A DNA stretch of 64,000 bases from Brenneria izadpanahii (GCF_017569925.1 NZ_CP050854.1:5208001-5272000), one strand, 5' to 3'; numbered from the stretch's first letter, positions 1 to 13,315 are shown. Translations and numbers: made by a program. The notes: a model not told the origin generated them from the letters alone.

Positions 1-1197
1 ATAGAGGCGGCAATCAATACCGTATAACGCCTCGATCGCCGCGTAATCCAGTCGGAAATTACAAATCAGGCTTTTGATTACGTCGCGTCGGATACAGTCG
101 TCGTGCGTCAGGCGCAATCCCCGCCACAGGGCGTCGCCATGCTCGCGCACTTTGTCATAGTAGACTTTCAGTACCTTCTCATTCTGCATGTAACTATCAC
201 CGATCATACTAATCGCCGACACGCCCATGCCCAGCAGATCGCAATCTCCCTGGGTCGTATAGCCTTGAAAATTGCGATGTAATTTCCCAGCCCGCTGAGC
301 AATCGCCAGTTCATCATCCGGGCGGGCAAAGTGGTCCATCCCAATAAACTGGTAACCGGACTGGGTTAAGGTGGCGATGGTTTCTCGCAGAATATCCAGC
401 TTCTGCGCCGGAGTCGGTAAATCCGCTTCCTTTATTTTCCGCTGGGCGGCAAACAGGCTGGGCAGATGGGCATAATTAAAAACGCTGAGACGATGCGGAC
501 TCAGTTCAGCAACGCGTTGCAGAGTAAAAGCAAAACTCTCCGGCGTCTGTTTCGGCAAACCGTAAATCAAATCAATATTGGTTGACGTGAATCCAAGCGA
601 CTTGGCCCGCTCAATCAGCGCAAAGATAAATGACTCATCCTGCTCGCGGTTTACCAGCCTTTGCACTTCTTTATTAAAGTCCTGCACGCCCATGCTAAGA
701 CGGTTGAATCCCTCAGCATGCAGATGATCGATAATATCAAGTTCAATTTCCCGCGGATCGATCTCCAGCGATAGCTCCGCCCGCTCGGAAAACGAAAATT
801 GATCGCGCAACAGCGACATCAAACGGCCGATCTGCGCTTTAGTCAGATAGGTGGGCGTACCGCCGCCCCAATGCATCTGCGTCACCGTTCGTCCGGCAAA
901 TAACGGCGCACGCCGGCGAATTTCCTGCTCCAGCGCATTCAGATACTCATCGGCCTTATGCCGTTGACGCGTAACCAGCTTATTACAGCCGCAGAAATAA
1001 CACAGCCGATGGCAAAAAGGGATGTGGATATATAGCGAAAGCGGGCGGTCCGGGTAACGTGCGATCGCCTGCTGAAAAGCCGGTTCATCATAGCTTTCGC
1101 TGAACTCTAACGCGGTGGGATAAGACGTATAACGAGGCCCGGAATAATTATATTTTTGGATCAGGGCCAGATCCCAGTCGACGGCCTGCTCAGACAT
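1..1197 (-). CDS. hemN: Oxygen-independent coproporphyrinogen III oxidase HemN (3' end outside window)
   Basis: HemN converts coproporphyrinogen III to protoporphyrinogen IX without oxygen, in cytosolic heme synthesis, by radical SAM chemistry. Translating from the ATG at 1197 gives MSEQAVDWDLALIQKYNYSG and then the radical SAM cysteine motif in CHRLCYFCGCNKL near residues 61-73, followed by WGGGTPTYL. The frame stays open to the window edge for 399 codons. The E. coli protein is 457 residues, so roughly the last 58 are missing because the window ends, not because the gene is broken. It is the leftmost gene, and yihI is upstream on the same strand. Confidence 0.96.
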   Translation of the reverse strand, partial: MSEQAVDWDLALIQKYNYSGPRYTSYPTALEFSESYDEPAFQQAIARYPDRPLSLYIHIPFCHRLCYFCGCNKLVTRQRHKADEYLNALEQEIRRRAPLFAGRTVTQMHWGGGTPTYLTKAQIGRLMSLLRDQFSFSERAELSLEIDPREIELDIIDHLHAEGFNRLSMGVQDFNKEVQRLVNREQDESFIFALIERAKSLGFTSTNIDLIYGLPKQTPESFAFTLQRVAELSPHRLSVFNYAHLPSLFAAQRKIKEADLPTPAQKLDILRETIATLTQSGYQFIGMDHFARPDDELAIAQRAGKLHRNFQGYTTQGDCDLLGMGVSAISMIGDSYMQNEKVLKVYYDKVREHGDALWRGLRLTHDDCIRRDVIKSLICNFRLDYAAIEALYGIDCRLY

Positions 1198-1269
1198 GAT
1201 GCTCACTCCTTCCAGTCTTTTTTATTATCGGGCGTCCCGCCCGCCCCTTCAGGGCGTCACATAGTGACG

Positions 1270-1446
1270 TTAAAAATGCTCCCGGCGTTTTTTTCTGGCC
1301 GAGCGCGCCGGCATCGGCGCCTGCCGCCCTTTAAAAACCGTACGATGCAGCAGAGCCTTTCGTTTCGACAGGAGCCATAGTTTGCCCAGCAGGCAAAAAA
1401 GATAAAACGCGACGAGTAATGTTAGCAGCAGGAACAACAACTTCAT
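1270..1446 (-). CDS. Putative 58-residue single-pass membrane protein, coupled to yihI
   Basis: From the ATG at 1446 the frame reads MKLLFLLLTLLVAFYLFCLL, then a Lys/Arg-rich tail ending KKRREHF and TAA. This is one hydrophobic helix (residues 2-20) with a basic C-terminal domain. The ATG lies three bases after the yihI stop, which suggests translational coupling, since no strong ribosome site of its own is seen. It lies between yihI and hemN on the same strand. I do not recognise the family. It differs from the E. coli small protein YshB as I remember it. The hydrophobic-then-basic pattern favours a real gene, but a chance ORF remains possible. Confidence 0.5.
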   Translation of the reverse strand: MKLLFLLLTLLVAFYLFCLLGKLWLLSKRKALLHRTVFKGRQAPMPARSARKKRREHF

Positions 1447-1449
1447 TGA

Positions 1450-1980
1450 TTAAAAATCGTCTTTCGAACTATTACGCTTCAGAAGTTGCAGCATATCTTC
1501 CTTTTGCTCCTCTTCGTCATCGTCGCCCAGTTCAATTCCAAGCTGCTCCATCAATATATCGATGCGATCTAATGTCTCATCGACCCAGGTTTGATCTTTG
1601 GCGCTTAGCGTCTCTCCATTATCCATACGGTCCAGCAGCTCATCCAACCGAGCGTCGTTTTCCAGCTGCGCCAGCTCTTCCTCTGGCGACAGGGCGGCCG
1701 CTTTCGCTTCAGGCGCGGAAAATTTCGGCTTGGTTGTTGCTTTTTCTTTAATCCCAAGCGGAACCGGCTTCTTGCTGCCGATACGGGGATCGGCGACCTT
1801 GCGCTGCCCGGCGGCGTTACTTGCTTGTCCGGTTTCCTGAGCGCGGCTTCCCGCCGCATTACCGCGATGTTTTTTCTGCCGTTTCCGATCGCGTGCTTCC
1901 TGATTTAATTCCTCTCGGCTTTTTCTTTTCATTTTCGGTTTGGTGGCGTTACCACCAGATCCCTTAACTGGTCGGTTCAT
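1450..1980 (-). CDS. yihI: Der GTPase-activating protein YihI
   Basis: YihI stimulates the GTPase Der, which acts in 50S ribosome assembly. The ATG at 1980 gives [10 protein letters not shown] with the very basic, low-complexity N-terminus typical of the family ([11 protein letters not shown], then RKRQKKHRG) and an acidic C-terminus rich in Asp/Glu ([11 protein letters not shown]). The product is 176 residues (E. coli 169). The frame is open further upstream, but those extra 29 codons do not resemble the family, so they are excluded. It is divergent from engB across 245 bases that show no clear csrC-like RNA. Confidence 0.93.
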   Translation of the reverse strand: MNRPVKGSGGNATKPKMKRKSREELNQEARDRKRQKKHRGNAAGSRAQETGQASNAAGQRKVADPRIGSKKPVPLGIKEKATTKPKFSAPEAKAAALSPEEELAQLENDARLDELLDRMDNGETLSAKDQTWVDETLDRIDILMEQLGIELGDDDEEEQKEDMLQLLKRNSSKDDF

Positions 1981-2225
1981 AATGGCGCTCTCAGGTACAC
2001 AGGTGAAGGTAGTTGCGGCGGAATCTAGCAGAAAGCCCGGCAATAAAAAAGAGCACACATCGACCAATGATGCTTTTCGTCATTTCAGGGACAATCCAAG
2101 CTACGCCTAATAGGTTTGGCGATATAAAGTATAAACATAGTCCTAAGGTACAGATAAAACCGCCTTTACCGTCAGTTACAGGTATAATCCCCAACCAGAC
2201 ATAGATCCAGACAGAGATAATCATT

Positions 2226-2855
2226 GTGACCCAGCAATATAATTACCACATGACGCATTTTGTCATCAGCGCCCCGGATATTCGCCACCTGGCAACAGAT
2301 AGCGGTATTGAAGTTGCCTTTGCTGGGCGCTCTAACGCCGGAAAATCCAGTGCATTAAATACGCTGACCAATCAAAAAAATCTGGCCCGCACCAGTAAAA
2401 CGCCTGGAAGAACGCAGCTCATCAATATGTTTGAAGTTGCGGAAGGCGTGCGTCTGGTCGACCTGCCCGGTTATGGCTATGCCGAAGTTCCAGAGGAAAT
2501 GAAGCTCAAATGGCAGCGGGCCTTAGGGGAATATCTCCAGAAACGGAATAGCCTGAAAGGATTGGTGATACTGATGGATATTCGCCATCCGCTGAAAGAT
2601 CTCGATCAGCAAATGCTTTCATGGGCGGTCGAATCGCAAATTCCGGTCTTGGTTTTGCTGACCAAAGCAGACAAGCTGGCTTCCGGCGCGCGCAAGGCGC
2701 AACTCAACATGGTGCGTGAAGCGGTATTGCCATTTATGGGTGATATTCAGGTGGAGGCGTTTTCTTCACTGAAAAAATTGGGCGTGGATAAGCTACGCCA
2801 GAAGCTTGATAGCTGGTTCAGTTCTCTAGAGGGAAACGAGCAGGAAAGCGAATAA
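2226..2855 (+). CDS. engB: Ribosome biogenesis GTPase EngB (YihA/YsxC)
   Basis: EngB is an essential TRAFAC-class GTPase needed for late 50S subunit assembly. G motifs are visible in order: G1 GRSNAGKS (residues ~35-42), G3 DLPGYG (~80) and G4 TKAD (~147). Length is 209 residues, as in the family. The start is a GTG at 2226, preceded by an AGAGA-type ribosome site; it aligns with the E. coli N-terminus ([12 protein letters not shown] here, MTNLNYQQTHF there). It converges on spf and polA, as in E. coli. Confidence 0.97.
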   Translation: MTQQYNYHMTHFVISAPDIRHLATDSGIEVAFAGRSNAGKSSALNTLTNQKNLARTSKTPGRTQLINMFEVAEGVRLVDLPGYGYAEVPEEMKLKWQRALGEYLQKRNSLKGLVILMDIRHPLKDLDQQMLSWAVESQIPVLVLLTKADKLASGARKAQLNMVREAVLPFMGDIQVEAFSSLKKLGVDKLRQKLDSWFSSLEGNEQESE

Positions 2856-3005
2856 TCGGATTATGTGGCGTGCAAAAACGCCGCCCATCCCTTTTAACTT
2901 CTCAGATGGTTTTACCAAATAACCGCTCAGTACGATTAAAAATGCCGAAAGCGTTTTTCAACATCGCGCGGCGGCGGTCCGAAAGGCTATAGGTTAGATA
3001 GCCGC

Positions 3006-3114
3006 AATAAAAAACGCCCCAGTCAAAACTGACCGGGGCGGCTAACATTCAGCCAAATCCGATTACGTGAAGTAAAAGGTCTGAAAGATAGAACATCTTA
3101 CCTCTGTACCCTAC
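3006..3114 (-). ncRNA. spf: Spot 42 small RNA
   Basis: The minus strand from 3114 reads GTAGGGTACAGAGGTAAGAT, then a long segment essentially identical to E. coli Spot 42 (for example ACTTCACGTAATCGGATTTG). It ends in a GC-rich hairpin (GCCCCGGTCAG/CTGACTGGGGC type) and a run of U. The inferred length of 109 nt matches E. coli. Position downstream of polA on the same strand is also conserved. Spot 42 is an Hfq-dependent riboregulator of secondary-carbon metabolism (galK and others), repressed by cAMP-CRP. The terminator arms differ from E. coli by compensating or loop changes. Confidence 0.97.
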
Positions 3115-3250
3115 GTCTCTAACTCTACCCTATTTTTTCACGATAAAAAAGGGGTTTTTGTTGTTTACTTTCATAAAAAATGGCGACCAACTATACAAAG
3201 TTAAACCTGGTCACACGATCCTGTTGTTTAATTACAGGAGTTGGCGGCGC

Positions 3251-6040
3251 TTAATGCGCTTCATCCCAATTCCGTCCGGTCCCGATATCCACCCGCAGCG
3301 GCACATTGAGCTGCATACAGCCTTCCATTAACTCTTTGATTTTACTTTTAGACTCTTCCAGTACCGAATCATGAATCTCGAAAACCAGTTCATCGTGAAC
3401 CTGCATAATCATCTTCACTAATGGCTTGTCTTTTTGTAACCAGCCATCAATAGCGATCATCGCCTTCTTGATAATATCGGCGGCGGTCCCTTGCATGGGC
3501 GCATTAATCGCAGCGCGTTCAGCGGCTTTGCGGGCGATGGCGTTACGCGACTGAATATCCGGCAAATAGAGGCGCCGGCCGTCCAACGTCGAGACATAGC
3601 CTTGTTCGGCGGCATGCTGGCGGGTTCGCTCCATATAATCTTGAACGCCAGGGTAGCGTTCAAAATACAGATTCATATACTTCTGTGATTCACTGCGCGG
3701 GATATTCAACTGGCGGGACAGCCCGAAAGCGCTCATGCCATAAATCAAACCAAAGTTAATGGCCTTAGCGCTGCGACGCTGCTCAGACGACACTTTATCG
3801 AGTTCAAGACCGAATACTTCCGCCGCGGTAGCCCGGTGGATATCTTTCCCTTCAGAGAACGCGCGCAGCAGCCCTTTATCGCCAGAAAGATGCGCCATGA
3901 TGCGTAACTCAATCTGCGAATAGTCAGCCGCTACGATGCTATACCCTTCCGGCGCAATAAACGCCTGCCGGATACGGCGGCCTTCATCATTACGCACCGG
4001 AATATTCTGCAGGTTGGGATCGCTGGAGGATAAGCGCCCGGTCGCCGTTACCGCCTGATGATACGAAGTATGAACGCGCTTGGTCGACGGATTAATCATC
4101 AGCGGCAGTTTGTCGGTGTAGGTCGACTTCAGCTTTGCCAGGCCGCGATATTCAAGAATCAGCTTCGGCAGCGGATAATCCAGCGCCAGCTCAGCCAGCA
4201 CTTCCTCATTGGTGGAAGGCGCCCCTTTGGGCGTTTTTTTCAGCACGGGCAGTTTTTGCTTCTCGTACAGAATGCCCTGTAGCTGCTTGGTTGACGACAG
4301 GTTGAACTCTTCGCCGGCCAGTTCATAGGCCTGTGTTTCCAATTCCCCCAAACGAATGGTGATCTCTTGCGAGTGTTCCGCCAAAATATTGGGATCGATA
4401 AGAACGCCGGTACGCTCCATTCGGGATAACACCGGAACCAGCGGCATGTCGATTGCCTGGAACACCTTACATAGTTCCGCATGCTGCTGTAATTTCGCCC
4501 ACATCTTCTGATGCAGATACAGCGTGACATCCGCATCTTCCGCAGCGTAGGGACCGGCCTGTTCCAGAGCGATCTGATTGAAGGTAAGCTGATTTTTACC
4601 TTTGCCGGCGATCTCTTCGAATTTGATGGTTTTATGGCCAAGATAACGATCCGCCAGGCTATCCATATCGTGACGCCCCGCGACGCTGTCCAGAACATAA
4701 GACTCCAGCATGGTATCAAAGGCGATGCCCTGTAATTCGATGTCATAGCGTTTCATCACGCCCTTATCGAATTTAAGATTCTGGCCGACCTTTAACAGCT
4801 TTTCATCTTCCAGCAGCGGCTTAAACAACGCCAGAATCCTGTCGCGATCCAACTGTTCCGGCGCATCCAGATAATCATGCGCCAACGGCAGATAGGCAGC
4901 CTCGCCCGGCGTCACGGCAAACGACATCCCGATAAGATTGGCTGTAAGCGTGTCCAACCCATCGGTTTCGGTATCAAAAGCGAAAACCCCCGCTTTTTTG
5001 ATACGCTCAACCCACTCCAGCAACGTCTTCTCATCCAGGATGACGACGTAGCCTTCCGAAGAGAGCACGGCGGTGCTTTCCTCTTTATCGGAACGCTCTT
5101 TAGCCGCTACCGTAACTTTCTGCGCCGGCTGATTATTCTTTTTACCCTGCAACCAAGTACCGGACTCGACATCCGACAGCCAACGTCTGAATTCGTAGCG
5201 GGAAAATAAGCGGTGCAGTTCATCCACATCCGGTTCAGCGACGGTTAACTGCTCGCAGCTCAGCTCCAGTTCGACATCCGTTTTGATGGTGGCCAACTGA
5301 TAGGAAAGGTAGGCGACGTCCTTATGCTGCTCCAGCTTCGGCGCCATCGTCTTGGATCCTCGGAACGACAGATCGGCGATCTTATCCAGATTGGCATACA
5401 GCGTATCCAACCCTCCCAGCCCTTGCAGCAAAGCCTGAGCCGTTTTTTCGCCCACGCCGGGCACGCCGGGAATGTTATCGGACGAGTCGCCCATCAGCGC
5501 GAGAAAATCAATGATTAATTCAGGGGGAATGCCATACTTGTCACACACTTCCTGCGGACCCAGGATGGTATTGTTCATGGTGTTAATCAGCGTAACGTTT
5601 GGCGTTACCAACTGAGCCATATCTTTATCACCGGTACTGATTAAAACCGGAATACTCGATTTTTCGGCCTGCAGCGCAAGCGTGCCGATAACATCGTCGG
5701 CTTCGACGCCGGAAACGGCCAATAGCGGCAATCCCATCGCTTTAACCATGCGATGCAAAGGTTCTATTTGTTCGCGTAAATCATCCGGCATCGGGGGACG
5801 ATGGGCCTTATAACTTTCAAATAACTCATCGCGGAACGTTTTGCCTTTGGCATCAAAGACCACGGCGACATGAGTGGGATGATATTGCACCAGCAAACTT
5901 CGCAGCATATTCAATACGCCATACATTGCACCCGTTGGTTCTCCGGCACTGTTTGTTAACGGAGGAAAAGCGTGATATGCACGGTACAAATAGGAGGAAC
6001 CATCTACCAGAATTAAAGGGTTTTCTGCAATCTGAGTCAT
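3251..6040 (-). CDS. polA: DNA polymerase I
   Basis: PolA fills gaps, removes RNA primers and takes part in excision repair. The 929-residue product (E. coli 928) shows three domains. The 5'-3' exonuclease spans ~1-320 ([17 protein letters not shown] at the start; [28 protein letters not shown]). The 3'-5' proofreading exonuclease spans ~325-520 ([13 protein letters not shown] with the Asp/Glu metal ligands). The polymerase domain follows, with motif [13 protein letters not shown], the O-helix region [15 protein letters not shown] and motif [11 protein letters not shown]. No broken motif is seen. A DnaA box lies about 120 bases upstream of the start. Confidence 0.98.
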   Translation of the reverse strand: MTQIAENPLILVDGSSYLYRAYHAFPPLTNSAGEPTGAMYGVLNMLRSLLVQYHPTHVAVVFDAKGKTFRDELFESYKAHRPPMPDDLREQIEPLHRMVKAMGLPLLAVSGVEADDVIGTLALQAEKSSIPVLISTGDKDMAQLVTPNVTLINTMNNTILGPQEVCDKYGIPPELIIDFLALMGDSSDNIPGVPGVGEKTAQALLQGLGGLDTLYANLDKIADLSFRGSKTMAPKLEQHKDVAYLSYQLATIKTDVELELSCEQLTVAEPDVDELHRLFSRYEFRRWLSDVESGTWLQGKKNNQPAQKVTVAAKERSDKEESTAVLSSEGYVVILDEKTLLEWVERIKKAGVFAFDTETDGLDTLTANLIGMSFAVTPGEAAYLPLAHDYLDAPEQLDRDRILALFKPLLEDEKLLKVGQNLKFDKGVMKRYDIELQGIAFDTMLESYVLDSVAGRHDMDSLADRYLGHKTIKFEEIAGKGKNQLTFNQIALEQAGPYAAEDADVTLYLHQKMWAKLQQHAELCKVFQAIDMPLVPVLSRMERTGVLIDPNILAEHSQEITIRLGELETQAYELAGEEFNLSSTKQLQGILYEKQKLPVLKKTPKGAPSTNEEVLAELALDYPLPKLILEYRGLAKLKSTYTDKLPLMINPSTKRVHTSYHQAVTATGRLSSSDPNLQNIPVRNDEGRRIRQAFIAPEGYSIVAADYSQIELRIMAHLSGDKGLLRAFSEGKDIHRATAAEVFGLELDKVSSEQRRSAKAINFGLIYGMSAFGLSRQLNIPRSESQKYMNLYFERYPGVQDYMERTRQHAAEQGYVSTLDGRRLYLPDIQSRNAIARKAAERAAINAPMQGTAADIIKKAMIAIDGWLQKDKPLVKMIMQVHDELVFEIHDSVLEESKSKIKELMEGCMQLNVPLRVDIGTGRNWDEAH

Positions 6041-6422
6041 AGCCTGTCGTGATCTTTGTCGTCTGCCATGCTGCTAAGCATGCCATAGCTGAGGCAAAGA
6101 GACGATCCTTAACGCACGATATTCGTCGTTTTTTGCGAGGATATCCGCAAGATCAGCCTGTGGATAAGTTTGTGAATAGAAATAACAAATTAATTATCCA
6201 TGATGTTCATAGATCGGCGCATTATTTTTATATCTATGTTTTTCATGCATTTATAATAAAAATATTATTTTTGATGATCGATGAGAGACAATTCATATTT
6301 GTGGATATAAATTATATCTGACAAATATTAAAGCAAAGTCAGTTTCATCGTCTAAACGAATGATTGCGATAGATGAATACAACCACGCCGATATAGCCAG
6401 CGTGGTTTACATCGTAAATAGA
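6041..6422. other. polA-dsbA intergenic region (382 bases)
   Basis: No convincing gene is seen. E. coli carries yihG between dsbA and polA; it is not here. The stretch is AT-rich and should hold the polA promoter. A DnaA box is at 6159-6167. A perfect 8-bp inverted repeat, AACCACGC/GCGTGGTT with an 11-base loop at 6381-6407, lies just past the dsbA stop. It could end dsbA transcription, but no good U-tract follows it on the minus strand, so a terminator role is uncertain. Confidence 0.6.
6159..6167 (-). promoter_or_regulatory. Consensus DnaA box upstream of polA
   Basis: The plus strand reads TGTGGATAA, i.e. TTATCCACA on the minus (polA) strand, a perfect match to the DnaA box consensus, about 120 bases before the polA start. 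DnaA has been reported to stimulate polA expression in E. coli, so a regulatory role is plausible. A single 9-mer can also occur by chance. Confidence 0.5.
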
Positions 6423-7046
6423 TTATTTTTTATCAAGCAGGAACTTTACAACTTCCGCATACTGCTTTACATAAACATCCATTGAGCTGGTATCAAGTCC
6501 ATCGCTCTTGATCATATATTTTCCATTAACGAACATAGCGGGAACACCGCGTAATTGTAAATCCGCCGCCGCTTTTTCCTGCTGAACCACTAATGACTTC
6601 ACAACAAAGCTATTTAATGCGCCGTCATATTCTTCAGCGCTGACGCCAGCGCTAATAAATACATTACGAATATCTTCAGAATTCTGTACGGATTGCTTTT
6701 TCTGAACCGCATCAAACATCAATGGGCTTACTTTATCTTCTACGCCCAGCGCAATCGCCACGGCCCAGGCCTGGGTCAACTCCTTTCCTAATTGCCCCAG
6801 AAAATCAACATGATAGCGCGTCAGTTTTGTTCCCGCCGGCAACACTTTTTCTACCGCTTCCGGAATATGGTAAACCTGAGAAAATTGGTAGCAGTGCGGA
6901 CAATAAAATGAGAAAAATTCGATAACCTGAGGTTCCTGAGTGGCGGATTTATCTAATTCTACATATTGCTTACCGTTAGAAAAATCTGCCGCTGATGCGC
7001 TAAATGCCAGGACCAGGCCAACCAGCGCAAACCATAGTTTTTTCAT
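6423..7046 (-). CDS. dsbA: Periplasmic thiol:disulfide oxidoreductase DsbA
   Basis: DsbA introduces disulfide bonds into newly exported proteins and is re-oxidised by DsbB. The ATG at 7046 gives [19 protein letters not shown], a standard Sec signal peptide with cleavage before ADFSNG. The active site is CPHC at residues 49-52 (30-33 of the mature form), and the cis-proline loop is GVPAMFVNG. The 207-residue length matches the family (208). A longer in-frame start (MERERL) exists but would spoil the signal peptide; GGAGAG precedes the chosen ATG. It lies 24 bases after srkA, so the two are likely cotranscribed as in E. coli, where Cpx controls the pair. Confidence 0.97.
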   Translation of the reverse strand: MKKLWFALVGLVLAFSASAADFSNGKQYVELDKSATQEPQVIEFFSFYCPHCYQFSQVYHIPEAVEKVLPAGTKLTRYHVDFLGQLGKELTQAWAVAIALGVEDKVSPLMFDAVQKKQSVQNSEDIRNVFISAGVSAEEYDGALNSFVVKSLVVQQEKAAADLQLRGVPAMFVNGKYMIKSDGLDTSSMDVYVKQYAEVVKFLLDKK

Positions 7047-7070
7047 AAGACGCTCTCTCTCCATTCAATT

Positions 7071-8057
7071 TCAGTACATTGGCATCAGCTGCAGAGGAGG
7101 TTCCTGCAGCAGCTTAACCTGTTCGGTAAATATTGATGTCTGTTTAAGCCAGAAATCCGCATCCTTTATCCAAGGAAAATTTCGGGGAAAAGCAGGATCC
7201 TCCCAACGTCGTATAATCCAGGCTAAATAATGCACCTGCCGCATAGCTCGCAAAGGCTCGATTAATGCCAACTCTTTGTCCTGAAATTCAGCAAACTCGC
7301 TGTAAGCCTCCAACAGAATATCTAGCTGGATCCGCTGCTCATGGCGTTCGCCATGCAGCAGCATCCACAAATCCTGTATGGCCGGACCATTACGGGCATC
7401 GTCCAAATCAACAAACAGAGGACCATCACGCCATAAAATATTACCGGGGTGACAGTCCCCGTGCAGACGAATAGATTGCCAATCAGTATTCCAGTAAACC
7501 TCAACGGTATCTATTAACTTACTGGTTGCCTGTAAAAAAGCATTACGATAAGTTGCCGGTATTAACGGGCACCCCTCCAATAGCTTATAAGGTTCATGCA
7601 GATATTCATTCAAACCTATCGTTGGTCTTTGCGTAAATGAAGATCTACGACCAACCTGATGAATTCGGCCTAAAAAACGCCCAACCCATTCCAACTGATC
7701 TTCATTATCCATCTCATATTGCCGCCCGCCAACGCTTGGGAAAACCGCAAAATAAAATCCGTCATAGAGATGGAGCGTGTGACCGTTAAGCGCTAACGGT
7801 GCGACAATGGGCACTTCATCGTCGGCAAGCTCGCTCGCAAACGCGTGTTCTTCCATAATTTGTGGGCTATTCCATCGCTCAGGGCGGTAAAATTTAACCA
7901 CAAAACGCTTTCGGTCCTCATCCGTGAACTGGTACACCCGGTTTTCATAACTGTTTAAGGCTGTTAAACCAGAATCCACACGTATTCCCGCGTCTAACAA
8001 GGCATCCATTATCAATTCAGGAAACAACGTCTGAAAATTAAAAACTGAACTGTTCAT
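7071..8057 (-). CDS. srkA: Stress response kinase A (YihE/RdoA)
   Basis: SrkA is a cytosolic Ser/Thr kinase of the APH/choline-kinase fold, linked to envelope stress and protection from MazF-related death in E. coli. The ATG at 8057 gives MNSSVFNFQTLFPELIMDAL, aligned end to end with the 328-residue E. coli protein. The catalytic loop is LHGDCHPGNILW and the metal-binding motif LFVDLDDARNGP. The C-terminus ...PPLQLMPMY is also conserved. Three extra upstream codons (MVV) are possible but not needed. It is the first gene of a probable srkA-dsbA operon. Confidence 0.96.
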   Translation of the reverse strand: MNSSVFNFQTLFPELIMDALLDAGIRVDSGLTALNSYENRVYQFTDEDRKRFVVKFYRPERWNSPQIMEEHAFASELADDEVPIVAPLALNGHTLHLYDGFYFAVFPSVGGRQYEMDNEDQLEWVGRFLGRIHQVGRRSSFTQRPTIGLNEYLHEPYKLLEGCPLIPATYRNAFLQATSKLIDTVEVYWNTDWQSIRLHGDCHPGNILWRDGPLFVDLDDARNGPAIQDLWMLLHGERHEQRIQLDILLEAYSEFAEFQDKELALIEPLRAMRQVHYLAWIIRRWEDPAFPRNFPWIKDADFWLKQTSIFTEQVKLLQEPPLQLMPMY

Positions 8058-8159
8058 AACAACCACTACCAGTAACGTACGATGTAAGACAAACGCGTGC
8101 GGATATCGACATCAAAACTAGATTATGTAAGCCGGGTTCTACTTACGCTTCTGCCTGTA

Positions 8160-8429
8160 TCAATCCTTAATTATCCCACGAGCACGAAGTAATGCCGTTT
8201 TGAAATCTTCTTCATAATCTTTTTTAAGCCCTGGAATAGCCTGCTCTTTATCCGAGTCACGCATTTTCAGATGATAAATAAGGATATCATCAGTCAGCTC
8301 ACTAAACTGCCCCTCAAACCCCGCCTCCTGTGCAAGTTTTTGTAAAAATTGTACAAGATTTAAATCAGGCTCTTTTTGCCAGGCCGGATGCAACAGCTCA
8401 ACCAGTTCATTAACGCGATGACATTTCAT
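8160..8429 (-). CDS. yihD: Conserved small protein YihD (DUF1040)
   Basis: The ATG at 8429 gives an 89-residue product beginning [20 protein letters not shown] and ending ARGIIKD, the same length as E. coli YihD and alike throughout (e.g. [30 protein letters not shown]). The function is not established. It is compact, soluble, and has no signal peptide or membrane segment. An in-frame extension upstream ([10 protein letters not shown]...) is open but not conserved and is rejected. It is divergent from mobA, as in E. coli. Confidence 0.94.
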   Translation of the reverse strand: MKCHRVNELVELLHPAWQKEPDLNLVQFLQKLAQEAGFEGQFSELTDDILIYHLKMRDSDKEQAIPGLKKDYEEDFKTALLRARGIIKD

Positions 8430-8552
8430 TTTTTTACCCTCAAATGTAAATACAATGACAAAAATAACAGTCTTATTAAGATGTGAAAAGAACTTGGTCT
8501 TCAGCAAATATTTTCAGAAAATAACCTATGGTTTAGACAACCGGGGCGAGAA

Positions 8553-9125
8553 ATGATCACTGGCGTAATTCTGGCTGGCGGACAGGCAACCCGCATGGGC
8601 GGATGTGATAAAGGCCTGCTGGAGTTAAACGGGCTGCCGTTATATCAACATGTGCTGTCGCGACTGAAAACACAGGTCGATGAGGTTATTATTAATGCCA
8701 ATCGAAATATTCCTGTCTATCAGCAAAGTGGATGTAGAGTAGTAAGCGACCTGCAAAATGGTTTTTCCGGGCCATTGGCCGGCATACTCGCCAGCATGTC
8801 CGCCATCAACACAGAATGGCTGGTTTTCGTTCCCTGCGATGTTCCCAACCTGCCTCAGGACTTGGTAAAACGATTATGGGAAGGTCGAAAAGAAAAAAAC
8901 GCGGCCTATGCCACTGATGGTAAACGAGAACATCCCACATTACTGTTAATAAATCGGCGTTTTATGAAGCCACTGGAGGATTATCTTAGCCGTGGCGATC
9001 GTAAACTAATGATCTTTATGGAACAGATCGGTGCGACTGCCGTTTCCTTTGCCGATCAGCCTGAAGCATTCCGTAACCTGAATTTTCCCGAGGATCTGAC
9101 ACTTCTTCAAGGGCGGCCATCATGA
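8553..9125 (+). CDS. mobA: Molybdenum cofactor guanylyltransferase MobA
   Basis: MobA transfers GMP from GTP to molybdopterin to make the MGD cofactor of DMSO-reductase-family enzymes. The N-terminal nucleotidyltransferase signature ILAGGQATRMGGCDKG starts at residue ~6. The metal-binding region reads VFVPCDVPNLP (~91-101). Length is 190 residues (E. coli 194). A GGGCGAG ribosome site precedes the ATG. It overlaps mobB by four bases (ATGA), so the two genes form an operon with translational coupling. Confidence 0.95.
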   Translation: MITGVILAGGQATRMGGCDKGLLELNGLPLYQHVLSRLKTQVDEVIINANRNIPVYQQSGCRVVSDLQNGFSGPLAGILASMSAINTEWLVFVPCDVPNLPQDLVKRLWEGRKEKNAAYATDGKREHPTLLLINRRFMKPLEDYLSRGDRKLMIFMEQIGATAVSFADQPEAFRNLNFPEDLTLLQGRPS

Positions 9126-9640
9126 ATCCTGACCAGCCTCGCCTGCTTGCTATCGCAGCTTATAGCGGCACCGGAAAAACAACGTTGCTAAAAGCCGTCA
9201 TTCCTATCCTTAAGCGCGATGGTATTCGGGTTGGATTAATCAAACATACGCATCATCATATGGATGTTGATACGCCAGGTAAGGACAGTTATGAGTTGCG
9301 GAAGGCCGGAGCAGAGCAAACTATGGTGGTCAGCAACCAACGATGGGCCTTAATGACGGAGACACCGGCGCAACAGCCGCCCGATTTACATGAACTGACG
9401 AAAAAGATGGATGCCTCCGCGCTCGATCTCATTTTAGTGGAGGGGTTCAAGCAGGAAAAAATTAACAAGATCGTACTGTTTCGTCAGGCATTGGGACGCC
9501 CGTTGAGCGATTTACTGGATGACTATGTTATCGCTATTGGCGCAGACAGCCCCCTTTCTACGCCACTGCCGCAGCTAGATATCAATCAACCTCAGCAGGT
9601 AGCTGATTTTATCCGCCGGTGGCTTACTCTGACGCCCTAA
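9122..9640 (+). CDS. mobB: Molybdopterin-guanine dinucleotide biosynthesis adaptor MobB
   Basis: MobB is a GTP-binding protein that assists MobA but is not essential for MGD synthesis in E. coli. The P-loop AYSGTGKTTLL is at residues ~13-23. A conserved His-rich segment, KHTHHHMDVDTPGKDS, follows, then DLILVEGFKQEK. Length is 172 residues, usual for the family. The ATG overlaps the mobA stop. Its 3' end converges on the rRNA operon, whose terminator lies about 200 bases on. Confidence 0.94.
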   Translation: MNPDQPRLLAIAAYSGTGKTTLLKAVIPILKRDGIRVGLIKHTHHHMDVDTPGKDSYELRKAGAEQTMVVSNQRWALMTETPAQQPPDLHELTKKMDASALDLILVEGFKQEKINKIVLFRQALGRPLSDLLDDYVIAIGADSPLSTPLPQLDINQPQQVADFIRRWLTLTP

Positions 9641-9833
9641 CAACTATCTGTCAGTATCCTGCTATCTATCGAGCCAAAACTCTCCCAGCTTGCGCATGAG
9701 GCCGTCTTATCTTATCTGATGTCCGGCCGTTTATGACCGGCGTCCTGCCCGTCCCTACCGGCCGTTGCCGCGCAACGTTTAAATCCCGCGGTCCCGCGCC
9801 GGCGAGCGTTCGCCCACCAGACTGCGCGCAAAA

Positions 9834-9862
9834 CAAAAGGCCCAGTCTTTCGACTGGGCCTT
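9834..9862 (-). terminator. rRNA operon terminator T1
   Basis: Just past the 5S gene on the minus strand is AAGGCCCAGTC-GAAA-GACTGGGCCTT, a perfect 11-bp stem with a GAAA tetraloop followed by a T-rich run (TTTTGTTTT), the form of the enterobacterial rrnB T1. Further on, sequence like AGGACGCCGGTCATAAAC resembles the usual region around the second rrn terminator. Confidence 0.92.
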
Positions 9863-9874
9863 CCGCCTGATTTG

Positions 9875-9994
9875 ATGCCTGGCAGTTCCCTACTCTCACA
9901 TGGGGAGACCCCACACTACCATCGGCGCTTCGGCGTTTCACTTCTGAGTTCGGCATGGGATCAGGTGGGACCACCGCGCTATCGCCGCCAGGCA
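9875..9994 (-). rRNA. rrf: 5S ribosomal RNA
   Basis: The minus strand from 9994 reads TGCCTGGCGGCGATAGCGCG and ends GGGAACTGCCAGGCAT, giving 120 nt with the terminal helix closed (TGCCTGGC/GCCAGGCA). It is nearly identical to E. coli 5S. It is the last gene of the operon; no tRNA gene is visible after it, unlike E. coli rrnC. Confidence 0.97.
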
Positions 9995-10175
9995 AATTCT
10001 GTTTCATCCCAACCGTTACAGTTTTCTCTGCAACCATCAGAACCAATCTTCGAACAAGCTGAACTTCTCTGAGTCTATTCGTATCATCCTGATACTCACC
10101 CCCATGGGGCCAGTGCTCCGCACCGTTCAAAATCGTTACCGACGATTTTGTCTCTCAAAACACCTTCGGTGTTGT

Positions 10176-13186
<3,011 letters not shown>

Positions 13187-13315
13187 TCACAACCCGAAGG
13201 TGTTTCGTAAAACACGTTCGCGCCGTGATTATTTGAGAGACTCTGATACAACCAAACCACATCCCATTACGAGACAGGTTCAGCCGCATCGTTTCAAATT
13301 TCAGCTTGTTCCAGA

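Noticed and set aside
1981..2225. csrC-like small RNA between yihI and engB
   Set aside because: E. coli and Yersinia have csrC here, but the repeated GGA hairpin motifs expected of a CsrA-binding RNA are not seen.
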